DNA from: Casuarina equisetifolia
Taxonomy: Eukaryota; Streptophyta; Magnoliopsida; Fagales; Casuarinaceae
Reading direction: 5' to 3'
DNA length: 64,000 nucleotides
Assembly: GCA_028551475.1 (NCBI GenBank)
Contig: CM052359.1
Span: 24,057,583-24,121,582 of the forward strand
Shown here: one piece after another, positions 23,842-36,823 of the stretch
Layout: each line of letters begins with the position of its first letter
Numbering within the stretch: the first letter of the stretch is position 1
The notes under the pieces: generated by a model
What the model saw: only the letters and a program-made list of their open reading frames with translations
The model's database searches: none
Told to the model about the DNA's origin: nothing
Translations under genes and position numbers: made by a program

Positions 23842-24130
23842 GTTTATAAAAGGAAACCCTAGTATTACCCTCTTACAAGGATTGACATAAAAGGAAGATT
23901 AACAAAAAGGAAAGAGTTGTACCAATGTATAAGAAAATATATTGAGTCTTATTCTATGACCCAATACAATAACATGGTAGGCTTACTCATGTTTATAAAA
24001 GGAAACCCTAGTATTACCCTCTTACAAGGATTGACATGAAAGGAAGATGAACAGAAAAGAAAGCGTTGTATCAATGTATAGGAAAATATATTGAGACTTA
24101 TTCTATGACCCAATACAATAACTTGGTAGG
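23842..24130. repeat. Direct duplication of 140 bp, near-tandem
   Basis: GTTTATAAAAGGAAACCCTA starts at 23842 and again at 23991. The two copies run in parallel to about 23981 and 24130, with roughly ten differences, separated by about 9 bp. Short inverted CATGAGTAA/TTACTCATG sequences sit just before copy 1 and copy 2. The unit matches nothing I recognise. Confidence 0.85.
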
Positions 24131-25279
24131 TGTGATTTCACTGTCAAATCTTCAACAATAACGACTTGTTCATGCATCAATGCCATTACTTTTTGTTCAA
24201 CTTGATGCCAAGGCCTTCAGAAAATGCCAAAAGAAAAAAAGATTTCTGATGTCTTCACGTTTATGCTAGCAGTGATTTGGGCAGTTCTAGAATAACGTAA
24301 ATGGAGCTCAGCATCTTCGGACTCATGCACTTCCTACGGCCAACGATTGGGCTTGAAATTCGGTAAGACAGACAGGACTCTATGACAGTTTGTGTCCCAT
24401 GACTCTTTTGTTTTCTTACGACCATCGTTTCTTCTAGGTAAAGGAGTCGCCTTCGTAGGACCATCTCTGAAACACGACGCTCTTGGCATGTACTACTTTT
24501 GCATGTGCAGGATGCTGTTTTCTTGATTGGTACAAGTACGATTAACGCTAGTACAGTCGCAGAGCAAAGAAATCGACAAAACCATACAGGTTTTTGGATG
24601 GCTATTGATCCTAGCCCAAGACCATAAGGAGGGCTTGTTTGGTTCGATAAGGGTTCTCAAACTGGTTGGAATGTTCCAATGAATATTATACTGAAACCCC
24701 AAAACAAGAAGTATTGTTCTTGAAAAGACAATGGTAGGCTTGTCTTCGGATAAAATGCATTCATAACTCACCACTGAAATTTGCAAACGAGGAAGCGAAA
24801 TCTGCAAAGGAAGAGGCAAAATACTTCAGCAAAATAAAAGGCCATATTCATGATTAAGGAGGTTACTGTTCATTTACAATGAGGATTGGGGAGACCAAAA
24901 TATACAAGCCTCAAAAGCATAAACAACTGTTATCTGAATTTGGCAAAGCTACCCGGGACTGCTTTCTTAAATTGCTATTAACAACTGTACGTGGCAAAAA
25001 AAGAAAAACAAAAATCTCCAGTATAAGCTTTTGCCAGATCACGATGCAACGGCAGAGCTCCTTTTTGGCATGGTCACTGCCCCCCTCGGCTTTGAAACAT
25101 CCCCAACTAGAACTTTATACAATCAAAAAACTGGCTGGCTCTGCCACTGTGATGACATGTCAAAAAACTATGATCACATCCCAGCCATTTACAAAATTGG
25201 TTAACCAAGGCACTCTAGCGCCTCCATCAGAGGCCACCATCAAATTCCAGCTTTTTCGTGCAAATTAACTAAAAGGAGA

Positions 25280-28200
25280 TTAACTAGCCTGGTTTGATAG
25301 AACTATTACCTCAGGGGTGCCACATGAATTACCCCCACTGGTGGCACAGTGAAGAGCCACATCAGATGCAGAGCTAAAGTCGCATATAGACTCTGAAATG
25401 CGCTGCTTGATACTTCCCTGATCAATCTGTGAAGCAGACTCGCATTCTTCCAAAGATTTAGAATTGTACTGTCTTGGACCAATGTAATCAACCTGAGAAC
25501 CAGATTCAAATTGCTTTGACAATTTCTTCACTTCATGCCTATCAGGAACTAAATTCTCGCTTGTAGAATCGAGAGTAGTCTGAACCACAGTTGATGCAGA
25601 TTTCTCTTCATGGACACTGCCCACAACAACCTCATAAGAACCAAATGCAATCTCCGTGGACATGCGAGGTCCCTTACTCAGGCAAGTCAAATTAGTTTTC
25701 AAGATAGGATTTAAAGAAACTTCACAAGAAAAAGGACTTCTCCCCGCAACCACAGCAGAGACATCTGACTCATGAGTGTCCAGCCCATTAGCCTGACTGG
25801 AAGGACTAATGTTGGAGTCAACAGGAAAAACATTCGTAATGGTTTGTCCCCTTTCGGGATCCGAGGAAGTAGGGTGAAACATACAGGCGGATGCTAAAGT
25901 TGAGACAGCTACATCACACGAAATATTGCTAGTCTTAGGCGGAATCTGAGAACCTGAACAACCGGTAGATGTTGGATCTACCTCATCAGGTGAGGTAGAC
26001 ATATGCTGAACAGCAGAATGTCTAATTTTCAGCTCTTGAGGGTCAAGCATCCTTTCGTCTGACTCAAGAGCACACCTCACTACCTGCAACTGTTGAGAAC
26101 CATAATGCTTGATGTCCTCTGCATCATGAGACATCTGACTTCCAGCCCCTAAACGATGGATAACAATATTTTCACTAGAATATTCTAATACATCTTCACA
26201 AGCCACTTCTTGGGGCCGAGTCGTAATAATTTCAGCAGGGCGGCATACTTGTGAATTATGGTTGTGTTGTGAAAGGCTATCTTCTATTTTTATTGCGAAA
26301 TCAACACCGCCGGTATCCTCCTTAGAATGACTAAAAAATGGTTTTACACGGTCAGAAGCTTCAGACTCAATATGAGATACCATGAATATTTTACCGAATT
26401 TGCTTTCATGGTCTGACCGTGAGCCCCATTCAATTGTCTTTTCATCGGGGGTTAGACTGGCCAAACCAGAAGCAGCAAACTGACATTCCCTAATCTCTTC
26501 AGTAGGAACAGGAGCATCATAAACGGAAACCAAAGGCTTGACAGTACTCTTGTTCTCCTCCAGATTATCATGATTCATGTGCATTTGAACTTGACATCTC
26601 ACACCAGTAACACATTTGGGTAAATCAACAGCCTCACCTGGTATGTCAGACCTATCATTCAAGGAGCCATTAAAAATCTGCAAACAGGATTCTAGTGCAG
26701 TAGGTGCATTTCTACCATGTACATAAGCCACGTAAGGCATGGTAGGAGCATTCATATCCGACCCAGGTGAATATCTGGCCTCAGCATTATGTGCCCCCTG
26801 AAGTTCAGTGGACATCACACCTACAAGAAAAAGAAAATGATATAAACCACATTACCTAAAGTATATGAATTTCTGGCAAAGCTTGTGCGCATCAAGCAAT
26901 TACATTACCTTGGGTAGAAATCATACTATCTTCAGTAAATTGTTTCTTCAACAGTGGTTTTTGCAACATGTCTGTGCCAGGAAACACCAACATATTCATG
27001 TTCCTCATTTTTTGTTTGATCGATGTTTCAAGGGGCTTGAAACCAAAGACTGTAGTCCATGTTTCTCTAAGTTCAGAGATTGCAGGAATGACCAGTTTCT
27101 CAACATTCAGAGAGCAGAGAACCTAACATTAGGATCACAGGAAGTAATACCAAAAGAAATAACAAACTTGAATCAGCAAACTGAAAGGGCACAAATGAGC
27201 TGACTTCTAATGAAATGAATGAGAACTCAAAAATAGTTATAAAGACCAAAAAGAGATCACTCCACAAGACACTTTCAAATATTCTTGTGATATTTAACGC
27301 TAGTGTGCAAAAGTTTAGTCCCTCTAAATCTGAAATATCTAAGATATAGCTAAAGGACCAATAATTATGAAAAAAATCAGATAAAAGAGCTAGAATCATG
27401 TGTAAGATGATGGAAATAACATTAATGTTATACACGACTAATTTTTCACAGGCATTTCAGATGATCATCTTAGTTTGCTCCCCTCGAGACATTAATTTCA
27501 GTCTGTTATACGTTTGGTTAAACTTATTGCCAGGAACTTAACATCATAATTGGTGGTTAGCATCACAATTTAGTGTTGCAACATTCAACATAGTAGATAA
27601 ATTTCCTGCCATAGGATTAAGTTTGGAATGGTCTTAAAATCATTTTAACCAGATGTCTCACAGGCTTCATCCATCTCATGCATGTTGTAAATGACTCCAC
27701 CGATCACCAGTTTAAGCACTCCACTGTTGAAGCATTCTGTTTATTTTACCAAAACAAATGTAATATAAACTTAAGTATCAAAAAAACAGTTTTGGCACCC
27801 TCTTTTTCCTCATTCAACACCATGTCATACATTGTTAGTCTTCTTGACAATTAACACTAAGACTACTAATAAATTCCTGTAAATTCAAAACTTAACCATT
27901 TGTCATTAAAGCAACCCACTCTTGAATATTTCAATTAGAAAATGTTTCCTCTCCATCAAACTAGAACAACAAATACAATGTAGATAGCCTCCACAAATTA
28001 AAGACAGCTCGGAATGAAGAAATATTGACATGGGATAAAGAATCTCCGAGTAGCAGTAAGCACCAATTCAGCAATTGATATCTATTATCTCCAAGAAACA
28101 TGAACAGAGTAAACTAAACAAAGTATTGTAATCAACCAGCATTCTAAGGTACTTGTCCATGCAGCTGAGAAGCCAGAGATAAATACACACAAACAGAGGC

Positions 28201-31200
28201 ATTAGATTCTGAACATACAGATTCAATGGCACTCAGAAGCCGACGGCACATCCCTTGACGCCTATACATATGGCGGGTTCCAATGAATGGCATCTCTGCT
28301 AATTGGCTTCCATGAATCCTATTTGACAAAGTAGATGTTATAATTGTTAGTATCTGAATTTTAGATACCATTGTGCAGTCCAAATTGTCATTCTACTCCA
28401 TGTTTGCAGTCAGCAGAAGTAAACAACTTCACTCACTAAGGTAATCCACAGATAAATAATAATGCATTAGAGGAGGGGGAGATAATAAGGCATGAAGTAG
28501 GTCTAGTAGTTCAGCAGGAAGGAGAGAGACAAAAATTTACGTAGAAAAGAAAATTAAGCAATAGCTGGTTTTGAATGCTAAACATAGAGCAAAGCTATCA
28601 ATCAATTTTTGTTTATCCACTCACCTGAACTCACCAAATTTTGAGAAAGAAAAGAAATGCAGTACAAAAAATTAGCAGTAGAAAAGAAATGACATGTTAC
28701 TTTTCAATAGAGAGGCTTGCTAATCGAGACATTTTGTTATCTTCCGGGTAATCACTGGCATAAGTGGTGACGAAAGAATATTTGTTTCTCTGATTCCCTT
28801 AACTGGGATAGAATGGAAGCAAAGGATTCCTCTCATTGCTATGGAGGGACCATTTAGTATATTACTGGCTCTAGTATCAGCTTCAGATCATCAAAATTGA
28901 GGTTTTTGCTTAGGAAGGATTTGGTGAAGAGATGGACTGCAGTTTGCAAATTACTCTTCCTTTGGATGATATTTTATTTTAATTTAACTTTCTTCATAGG
29001 TAAAGAGTGGGAGGTATTCCTTGAGCTGTCAGAAGTTTGGTGTTGTTGCTTTGCAAGATATAAATGTTTAGGTTGTTCTGTTGCTTCCCTAAACTTCTAT
29101 TGCATCTTTGTTTGTTGAACAGAGTAATTGTACTCGGCCAAAAAATATCAGATACTTTCTAGCATCACTTTTTTGTTTGCTATAAAGGTAAACAATTGTT
29201 TTGAATGTTTTTAAGGATGTATGCTAAGTTTGGTTTTAGTCATCACTAGTCATTGGATATCCTCAATTCTAAGAATTTCTAGTAATTGCTGCTTTATTAG
29301 GGTAAACAATAATTTGAAAAGTTCGTGTATTTGTTCTTCTTGACTACCAATTAGTGGAAACATAAGATCTGTGATACATGCTTAACAAGCCAAGAGAACG
29401 GATAGAAAAGAGTTCTTATACAGGACTGTAATTCATATAGAATGGTCAAATTTGGGAACAAAATGAACCAATCAATTGAATGAACATAAGATCTGTGATA
29501 CATGCTTAACAAGACGTGGGGATGGATAGAAAAGAGTTCTTTTACAGGACTGTAATTCATATAGAATGGTCAAATTTGGGACAAAATAAACCAATCAATT
29601 GAATGTTGAATCCATTGATATTTATGAAATAAAATCGGGGACAACTTTTGTATAGGTAGCCCTTTAATCAGCTTTTGCCACTTTATATTCCAACTTATAC
29701 AACTAGACAACAGAAATTGATAAATCTCGAATTCAACTTTCATCAGCAAATTAAGAATAAGTTTAAATAGGGACCACAGAGATTAGAACAGGATCTGCTC
29801 CAGCAAATGGTATTGTGTGTTAAGATGGAACTTAATCCACAACACTAATGGTCCAACACAAACTAGTAACAGGTACAAAAGCAGAAACATGTGAAATCCG
29901 TACATTCTCTGCACTACAAGTCTCCCAGATTCCACATAGATGTCCCATCACTATTGAGCCTTACAAGTTTACACCAGGCCTCATCATTCAAGCCTCACTA
30001 AAAGGAAACAGAGAAGTTTTCCATTTTCTTGGTGTTAGGTCCTAGACAGGAAGTGTATTCCAAGATTAGGGATATATATATATATTTCCCTAATATATAC
30101 TGAACTATGACAGAAAAATGAATATATAGATACATATATCACAGAAATAAAATGTGAAAATCTAAGATCAAAGTCGCATGTAATTATACTGCAATTCTTT
30201 TGTGTGATGAATATCAATTAAAATCCATAATCACTTTCATTCCTTTAATAATTGCCATCTTCAATAATATCTACGAAGGAATTAACACAACAATTAGCAT
30301 TCATAGCTAGTGAAAGAGACAGCAAGACATGTAAGACTGGGAGCTAATTTAGTCAAGCTCGTACCTAATGGATGCTGCCGAGATGATTTCGTCATCCCTC
30401 TCAAGTATAACAGTGAGAAAACCACTATAATTTAGACGAGTGAAGTTTGACCTGAAAAGAGGAAAGTTAAAAACTATAAAAGACAACACAGAGCACGAAT
30501 TATTGAGTTCTAACTATCAGATACAACACAAGAAAAAGAAAGACACAGGTTGACGAATGTGCATGTTACAATTAGTTCTGGTCAAGCCAATACACAGAAA
30601 AAAAAAAAAAAAAAACTAAGAAAAAAAAACATAAGGACCTGACAGCTACCATGTTATTACCCATCCTTCACATGGTAAACTGCTAAAACTGCAATTGCTT
30701 GACTATTATGCTAGAATTTAATTACATTAGCAATAAATTCTAGCAGGACCACTTTGTCATTGAATTAGAAGAAAATTCCATGTCATACAACAAAAGCAGA
30801 AATAACTGAAACATAAACAGAAAAGGATCCACGTAACTAAGAAAATTAGGGAAGTGAGATCTTACTCTTTACTTATTTATCCAGATTTGTCACTCTAATG
30901 GTTGCAAATGGCAAACAACAAAATCATGAACTCATGCTTAAAAAACAAGGTGTTAAAACTGGACTCAAATAACATCAAGAACCCCAGAAACAAAAATCAA
31001 AAAAAGTAAAAAAAAAAAAAAAAAATGTAGCTTAGTATATGGACAAGTAAGTGTACTCACCCACAATTGTAAAGAATATTACGGATCAGATTGACTCCAC
31101 TTCTGTGGTCAACAAGAGGTAAAAAACACTCATCCATTACAAAAAATGCCACCGCTAGCTTCGAATTCCATACAACCTCCAGAGGAATTTTGCTAGGAGA

Positions 31201-31427
31201 AATATCTGATCCAACATCTGACCGGCGGATAACAGTCCACGAAAATCCTCCATCCAATTCATGTTTGACCCCAAGAAGCATTTGTAGTCTCTCAAATAAC
31301 TGGCAGATGAAAAAAATTCAGATTAATTTTGGTACAGAGAATACTCAAATTAAATTAAGAAACTTCTGAGAAGGAAAATGACAAACGTACACATACCAAA
31401 GAAAAGAAAAATTCATGTGTGTACATC

Positions 31428-31458
<31 letters not shown>

Positions 31459-34400
31459 ATAAACATAAATCTAAATGGAGAGATTTTTAGTCTATCTAAT
31501 AGAGGAGATTATATAAAAAGTGCAACCAATTCTTTCCTTTCAATGGTTACTGGTCATCCACTGAAGTTCCAGGTTTAATACCGATGCTTTAGCAAGAAAT
31601 CTAATAGATCAATGTGTAGTGTTCCATGCATTGATTTTCCTTTTTTTCTTCTTTTTTTTTTGAAGGGTGCGCAAGTTGTTTATTTCAAGGATAGGCTGCA
31701 TCCAAGCAACTGCATTTTCTTCTTGTTATTACTGAAAGAGCATGATTGTCTGAATCAATTTTCAACAAATTAACAATAAGAATCACAGCATTTCACAATT
31801 CGTTGGTAAATCTATACATGTATGCAAGTGGCTGTATAACTTAGAGGAGAAAGAAAAATATAAGTGGCCAAGATACAAAAATATCTCCAAACTCATATTC
31901 ATGCATGTTCAGAGTCAAACTTACAGATTTGTGCACCACATACAAAAAAATGGCCATTGATTTTGGAAGGGTAAAAGTGCTACAAGAGTTCCTTTGAGAG
32001 TTTTGAAAGCAAACCCCAAGTAACATTTGAATATATAGCTTGATTGTGAAAAAAGGGGTAAAGGAAAAATGCCCTAGAGTAATTCATATCCCTCAACCTT
32101 CAATACAGGCCCAAAGATGCTTCGCACACAGAATGTTATTTTCCGCTTGTATCAAATTCCTGCCTAAAATAATCCCAATTAACAAAACAATTGCATCACT
32201 CTTTAGTTATATTGTCCTCTTTATAATCACATGAAAACTTCCACACACAACCAAAAAAAAAAAGAAATTGTATTTTGACCCATATAATGTTTCTAGACAT
32301 ACTAGGAAAAATAGTTGTTAAAAGGGAAATTTCACTGCCAAAGAACGGTAACAGTTGTCAGTCCTTGCAACTAATCCATGGCCTTAAAGATGGGAAATTG
32401 TTCAAATGATTAAAAACCCCACCTTGTCAAATAAATTCCAGTAAGGCTCCTTCCTAAACTTGCAATGGTTAACAGATGCCTAGTTCATAGTTGTTTTAAA
32501 GGTTGTTTTATATGAAAAAACTTCCAGTTACAATTTGAATTTTGATTCCATATATGGCATGTCTACTTGACTTACAAAAATTCAAACAAATAAGTGGAAA
32601 CCAAAATTTAAACTAAAGATTAACAACAAAGACTCTGATTCGCTATCTTCACTTAAACCTTAAGTACTTGGGTTTCCTAATCATCTACCTCATACATCAA
32701 CTTCTTGATTCCCTCCTCCTCTTCGAACTACCCAAGTTATTAATCCCTAATGATTATCGTTGTTCCAATTCTTTGGACGAAACATAAATTAGAAACTGTA
32801 TGGCACAAAAACTCTCTGGTAAATTAAATATCAAGCAAACTAACGCTGTTCCTAGGCATAGGTTGTCTAGCCAGGATAAAACCAGCACTTGTTAGGTAGC
32901 TGAGACAGCCTTCCCCCCTCTCTAAATAAAAATTAAAGAAAATGCAAACTATTTCAAAACTAGACCAAAACAGTGATATCATATGGATAGTCTCACTTCT
33001 AAATGAAATAAAAACCTAGAAATTTTCCCACTGAATTTTAATTCTGAATTTTTCTTCTTGTCATGACAGAATTGTAACCACATTGTCTAGAGTTAGTATT
33101 ACAATCGAAGTCTTCAAACATACATATCATCTTCTCACTTTTTTTATTGCGCTATATGAAGACCATATGATTTCATTCCGGAGTTTAGTACCCTGAGAAA
33201 AGCAACATCTTCAAGAGAGTAACACACGCTTGTAATAACTATTGTGGCATAACATGAAACCCTCCTATATGGCCATGCAGTAAGAAACAAGTTGTTAAAA
33301 ATTCTCAGTACTGCGGCAGACAGACAAGACATAATGCTAGACTGAAACTGCAGAGCAAACCATACACAATGTTATGATCACCAATGTAATAACATCGAAG
33401 TTAATAAGCTACTCAAAGGGATAAATCTTGACATTTCTTACAAATGACATTACCTCTTGGCATTCCTTACCACAAAAGGCTGGATAACTGGAATCAACAC
33501 TTGTAGCATCATTCCCCTCCATGCATGATAGGTGGACTATAACAGACAAAAACTTTTAAACATTTGCCAATTATAGGAATGAACATCAACTAAGCATAAG
33601 AATCTGACAGAGCCATACATTTTTCCTCACACAAACAGCACTTTAGTAATGCACATGCAGCAATGTCATCGTTGTCATGCCTTTCATATGTATTCCCAGT
33701 GCCAATCCCACAAAATTTGCATGAACAATAAACACAGTACCAGTCACCTGAAGGAAACCTCTGCAAGAAGAAGAAGAGGATTGATGCTTGTCAGCTGGAA
33801 TAAACATAAACCTCTACCTATTCCTAAATATAAAAGCACCAAATATTAAAATTGACGGACGTAATATACCATAAGAGTTCTGTGACATTCAAGGGTGAAC
33901 TAACTTCAAAGGAGAACCTAAGGTTTAAGTCAATAATTGGGCTTAGTTGACTGCTGCAATTACTTAAATCTCCCGTTTGATAACAATAAAAGAAGAAAAG
34001 GGACCTACATACTGGCTTCAATTTGTAGAAACCTACACATAAATGCAGGGATATGACATGCCCATGCTTTATACCAGACCATGAGGAAACTAAAAAGAAT
34101 CGGCAGGCACCCCCGTCTTTCTTAGACAAAAAACGAAAATAATTTTTTTAAAAAAACAAAAAAAAACAAAAACAAAAAGAGGAAAAACCAGAAAACATAA
34201 GCATCAATTTGGCAATAAATTTTCTTTTGACTACCTTCAGCGTGCCACAGAGAAATACACACACAAGCATACATGGAAAAGAGCTTTTAGTGCCACGGGG
34301 AAACAAAAAATCAAAAGGAAAAGGATTAATGCAACGCAAGCTGCATTCCGTATGAATGCAATTAGTTTAAGCAGCATAACCAGTCGGCAACATTTACATA

Positions 34401-36432
34401 CTTTAATATCTAAGCAGCATTGATGGAATGTCGATGGGCAACCATCACAGCAGATTAAATCACCACCATCTCCACAGATACCACATGCATCATCACTTGG
34501 GTCTTCACCATCAACATCTACGGAATGAAACCCCTTACATTGGGATTCCCCTTGTTTATTCCATGAGTCCAGCAGGCATTGTAAGAGAGAAGTTCCAGTT
34601 TCAAGAAATATATTACGATGTGGCTTGGAGAGATTGCTCCCTGCATGAGCCTCAAATTTTGAGATTGGGATAATTTCACTGCAACACTCACAATGAATAC
34701 CATCTCTCGTAATTCTACCCTCAAGTCTTACACGCGTCCTTCTCTGATTCATGTAGGTCACCTTCCCATTAAGTGGTACCATTCCCAAGTCAATCATCCA
34801 GGCAAGCACGGTACGTTTCCCATTATATGAAGTGTAGCCATCAACATCTGAATCAACCCCCTCCTCCGTGTTGCGAACCAACAAAGCACATCTGTTTTTA
34901 TTTTTTGTTTGTTGCTCACGCCCCCTGACTGATATTGGCATTAATTCCTCTGATGTTCCAGCTGAATTAACGTGCTCATGAAACGAGGATCTTCCTTTCA
35001 TTCTCCCCTTCACTGACCTATCCCTGTGACTTACGATAGAACTAGGTTTTTCATTGTGCCTTTTCTTTTCCCAAACTTCATTCCTCTGACCATCCTCGCA
35101 CTTCTTCCTCTTTTTATTTTTGTCCAACCTTGTTTTAGAAACTACCCTTTTTAACATGCCGAATTCCTCCTCTGTTATTGGATCAAACACAAAACCAGCC
35201 TTATAAGTCTTAGATTCACCATAACCAGCTTCATAATGCTCTTTAAGTACGCTGTAAGCCAATGTAACTGACCAGTGAGTCTTTCCATCTGGACTAACAT
35301 ATACTGCGTCCCTGTAAGATCTTCCAGATCTAGGCCTATACTCAACCGTCCAGCCTGCACGAAAAAGAAGGTCTGTTATTTTCTCCCTTACTACCTGCTT
35401 TGACGCAAATTTACCGGGCTCCACATCTTCGTCCCCCTGTTTAGACTTCCCAGCTTTGCTTGTCTGTTTCTTGACACTGGATGCATCTGCCATATCATGT
35501 GCTATCTGTAATGAAGCTGTGTTGTCCCCAGTTTCCAAACCTTTCGTAAAATTGTTCTTCTTTACATTCAATTCTTTCCCAGAAGATCTCTTCTCCAAAC
35601 ATGAACTTGTACTGGGCGCATTCTTCTGTAAACTATCACTTAGCTTTAAATCCTTCCCACCTTTCCCGGACCCAACCACTCTTCCTCCCTTAATAAGCTC
35701 AGCCCTCGAAACCACTTTATTTTCCTCCAACTTTGGACGTCTCCCCCGCTTACATTTCAACTTCTTCAAACTACCAACTGATTGATCGACCCCGTCCTTT
35801 TGGACCTTAGGGGGCCTCCCACGCTTCCGTTTCAAATTCATCTTCTGCCCCCCAATGCCTGAATCAATTCCTTCTTTCTCCACCTTGGAGGGTCTCCCAT
35901 GCTTGTTTTTCAACTTCCTCCTTAACCCACCAACTGGTTGATCAGTATCCTTTTCCGCCTTCGCCTTTTTCTTCTCCCGCCCACGACTCCATGTAACTTT
36001 CCCAGCAAAAACACTTTCACTGTCTCCCCTTTCGCCTTCCTCTTCACCCCAACCTTTTACCCCAAGCCCCGACCTCAATGACGAACCATCAATCTGCCCT
36101 TCATAATCCAAATGCTCCCTTTCGTTCACCACCTTCCTCACAACACCCCCACATTCACTATTTTCAGCACCACCAGTTCTCCTTTTTCTCTCATTCTCAA
36201 CAAACCTTTCTTCCCAATCTTCTGTACAATCCTTGGCGAACGTACCGTGCTTTTTCTGAATTCTCGTTATCAACGCCTCCCCATCGTTACCCACATTGCT
36301 CAAAACCAAATGTGGGTCTGAATGGTAACCTTTCTCTTTCATCTGTTGAACATTCTTGTGCGGAGAAAACTTCTCTTTCTCATCTTTCTCCGGACTCAGC
36401 AATAGCTTCCCAGATCTCAAACCCTCCCTCAT
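25280..36432 (-). CDS. IDM1-like protein: AT-hooks, PHD finger and GNAT acetyltransferase, about 1478 aa
   Basis: Eight exons read on minus: 36432-34402, 33760-33619, 33536-33454, 31299-31061, 30451-30365, 28318-28219, 27122-26909, 26820-25280. All have GT-AG borders and phases join. The start MREGLRSGK is the first ATG of the frame. The basic N-terminal part has three AT-hook-like GRP-type motifs (HGRPSK, RGRPPK, RGRRPK). An MBD-like region follows at about residues 344-400 ([20 protein letters not shown]), then a Tify-binding-like domain at 530-625. The PHD finger at 648-724 is split by intron 1 ([16 protein letters not shown] to CVYCSCKFC). The GNAT domain at about 790-925 carries the acetyl-CoA loop [15 protein letters not shown]. 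This is the order found in Arabidopsis IDM1/ROS4, which acetylates H3 and aids active DNA demethylation. The 513-residue C-terminal exon is disordered. Which paralogue it is cannot be decided here. Confidence 0.87.
29359..29605. repeat. Tandem duplication, 124-bp unit, inside intron 5 of the IDM1-like gene
   Basis: AACATAAGATCTGTGATACA starts at 29359 and 29483. The copies run to 29482 and 29605 with few differences. It lies in the 2.0-kb intron between the exons at 30365-30451 and 28219-28318. Confidence 0.9.
31428..31457. repeat. AAAT tetranucleotide microsatellite
   Basis: About seven AAAT units in the IDM1-like gene's 2.15-kb intron 4. No function is suggested. Confidence 0.9.
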
Positions 36433-36823
36433 ATCTGACAAAACCCACAAAACCCACAAAAACCCAAACCCAAACCCAAACCCAAACTTCAAACAATTCG
36501 TCTCCGCTTCAAATAGTTTCACCAGTTTCCATTTTAATCCGTACTCACGTAAACAAAACCTCCACTGATTTACTTAAGAAGTAACGCCAGACGACCCCTC
36601 ACACTAGATTGGAAACGCTTTCCGGAAGAGCCAATCAGACCCTGAACTTATTAAAAAAAAAAAAAAAAACTCAAAAAAGGAACAGGGAAAATACATGTGG
36701 AACGAACGAGATCAAAAACGGACAAAAGATGACGGAGCGTACCAATGCAGCATAAACGGCGAAATTCTACGACACGAAAACGTCGTTTGAGACACGTGTA
36801 ACCGAGAGCAGAGCCATTCGGGC
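36433..36823. promoter_or_regulatory. Promoter and leader of the IDM1-like gene, possibly divergent
   Basis: A CCCAAA-type hexamer microsatellite lies at 36441-36487, in the presumed leader just upstream of the IDM1-like ATG. On the minus strand the frame stays open through it, without an upstream ATG. An A-run lies near 36652-36670 and a CACGTG G-box at 36793-36798. An open frame starts on the plus strand at 36824, so the region could serve both directions, but no transcription evidence is available. Confidence 0.4.

Larger units (their letters stand above)
21219..25279. other. Intergenic DNA between the OVATE and IDM1-like genes
   Basis: No supported gene. It contains a perfect hairpin at 21564-21600 and a 140-bp direct duplication at 23842-24130. 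The last several hundred bases before 25280 are probably 3' UTR of the minus-strand IDM1-like gene. Confidence 0.45.

Noticed and set aside
36441-36487. Possible interstitial telomere repeat
   Set aside because: The unit is CCCAAA (six bases), whereas the usual plant telomere repeat is CCCTAAA (seven bases). It is an ordinary hexamer microsatellite.
36433-36522. Upstream extension of the IDM1-like protein to 36522
   Set aside because: The first codon of that extension is not ATG and the added residues are a Phe-Gly run coded by the microsatellite. MREGLRSGK at 36432 fits the family.
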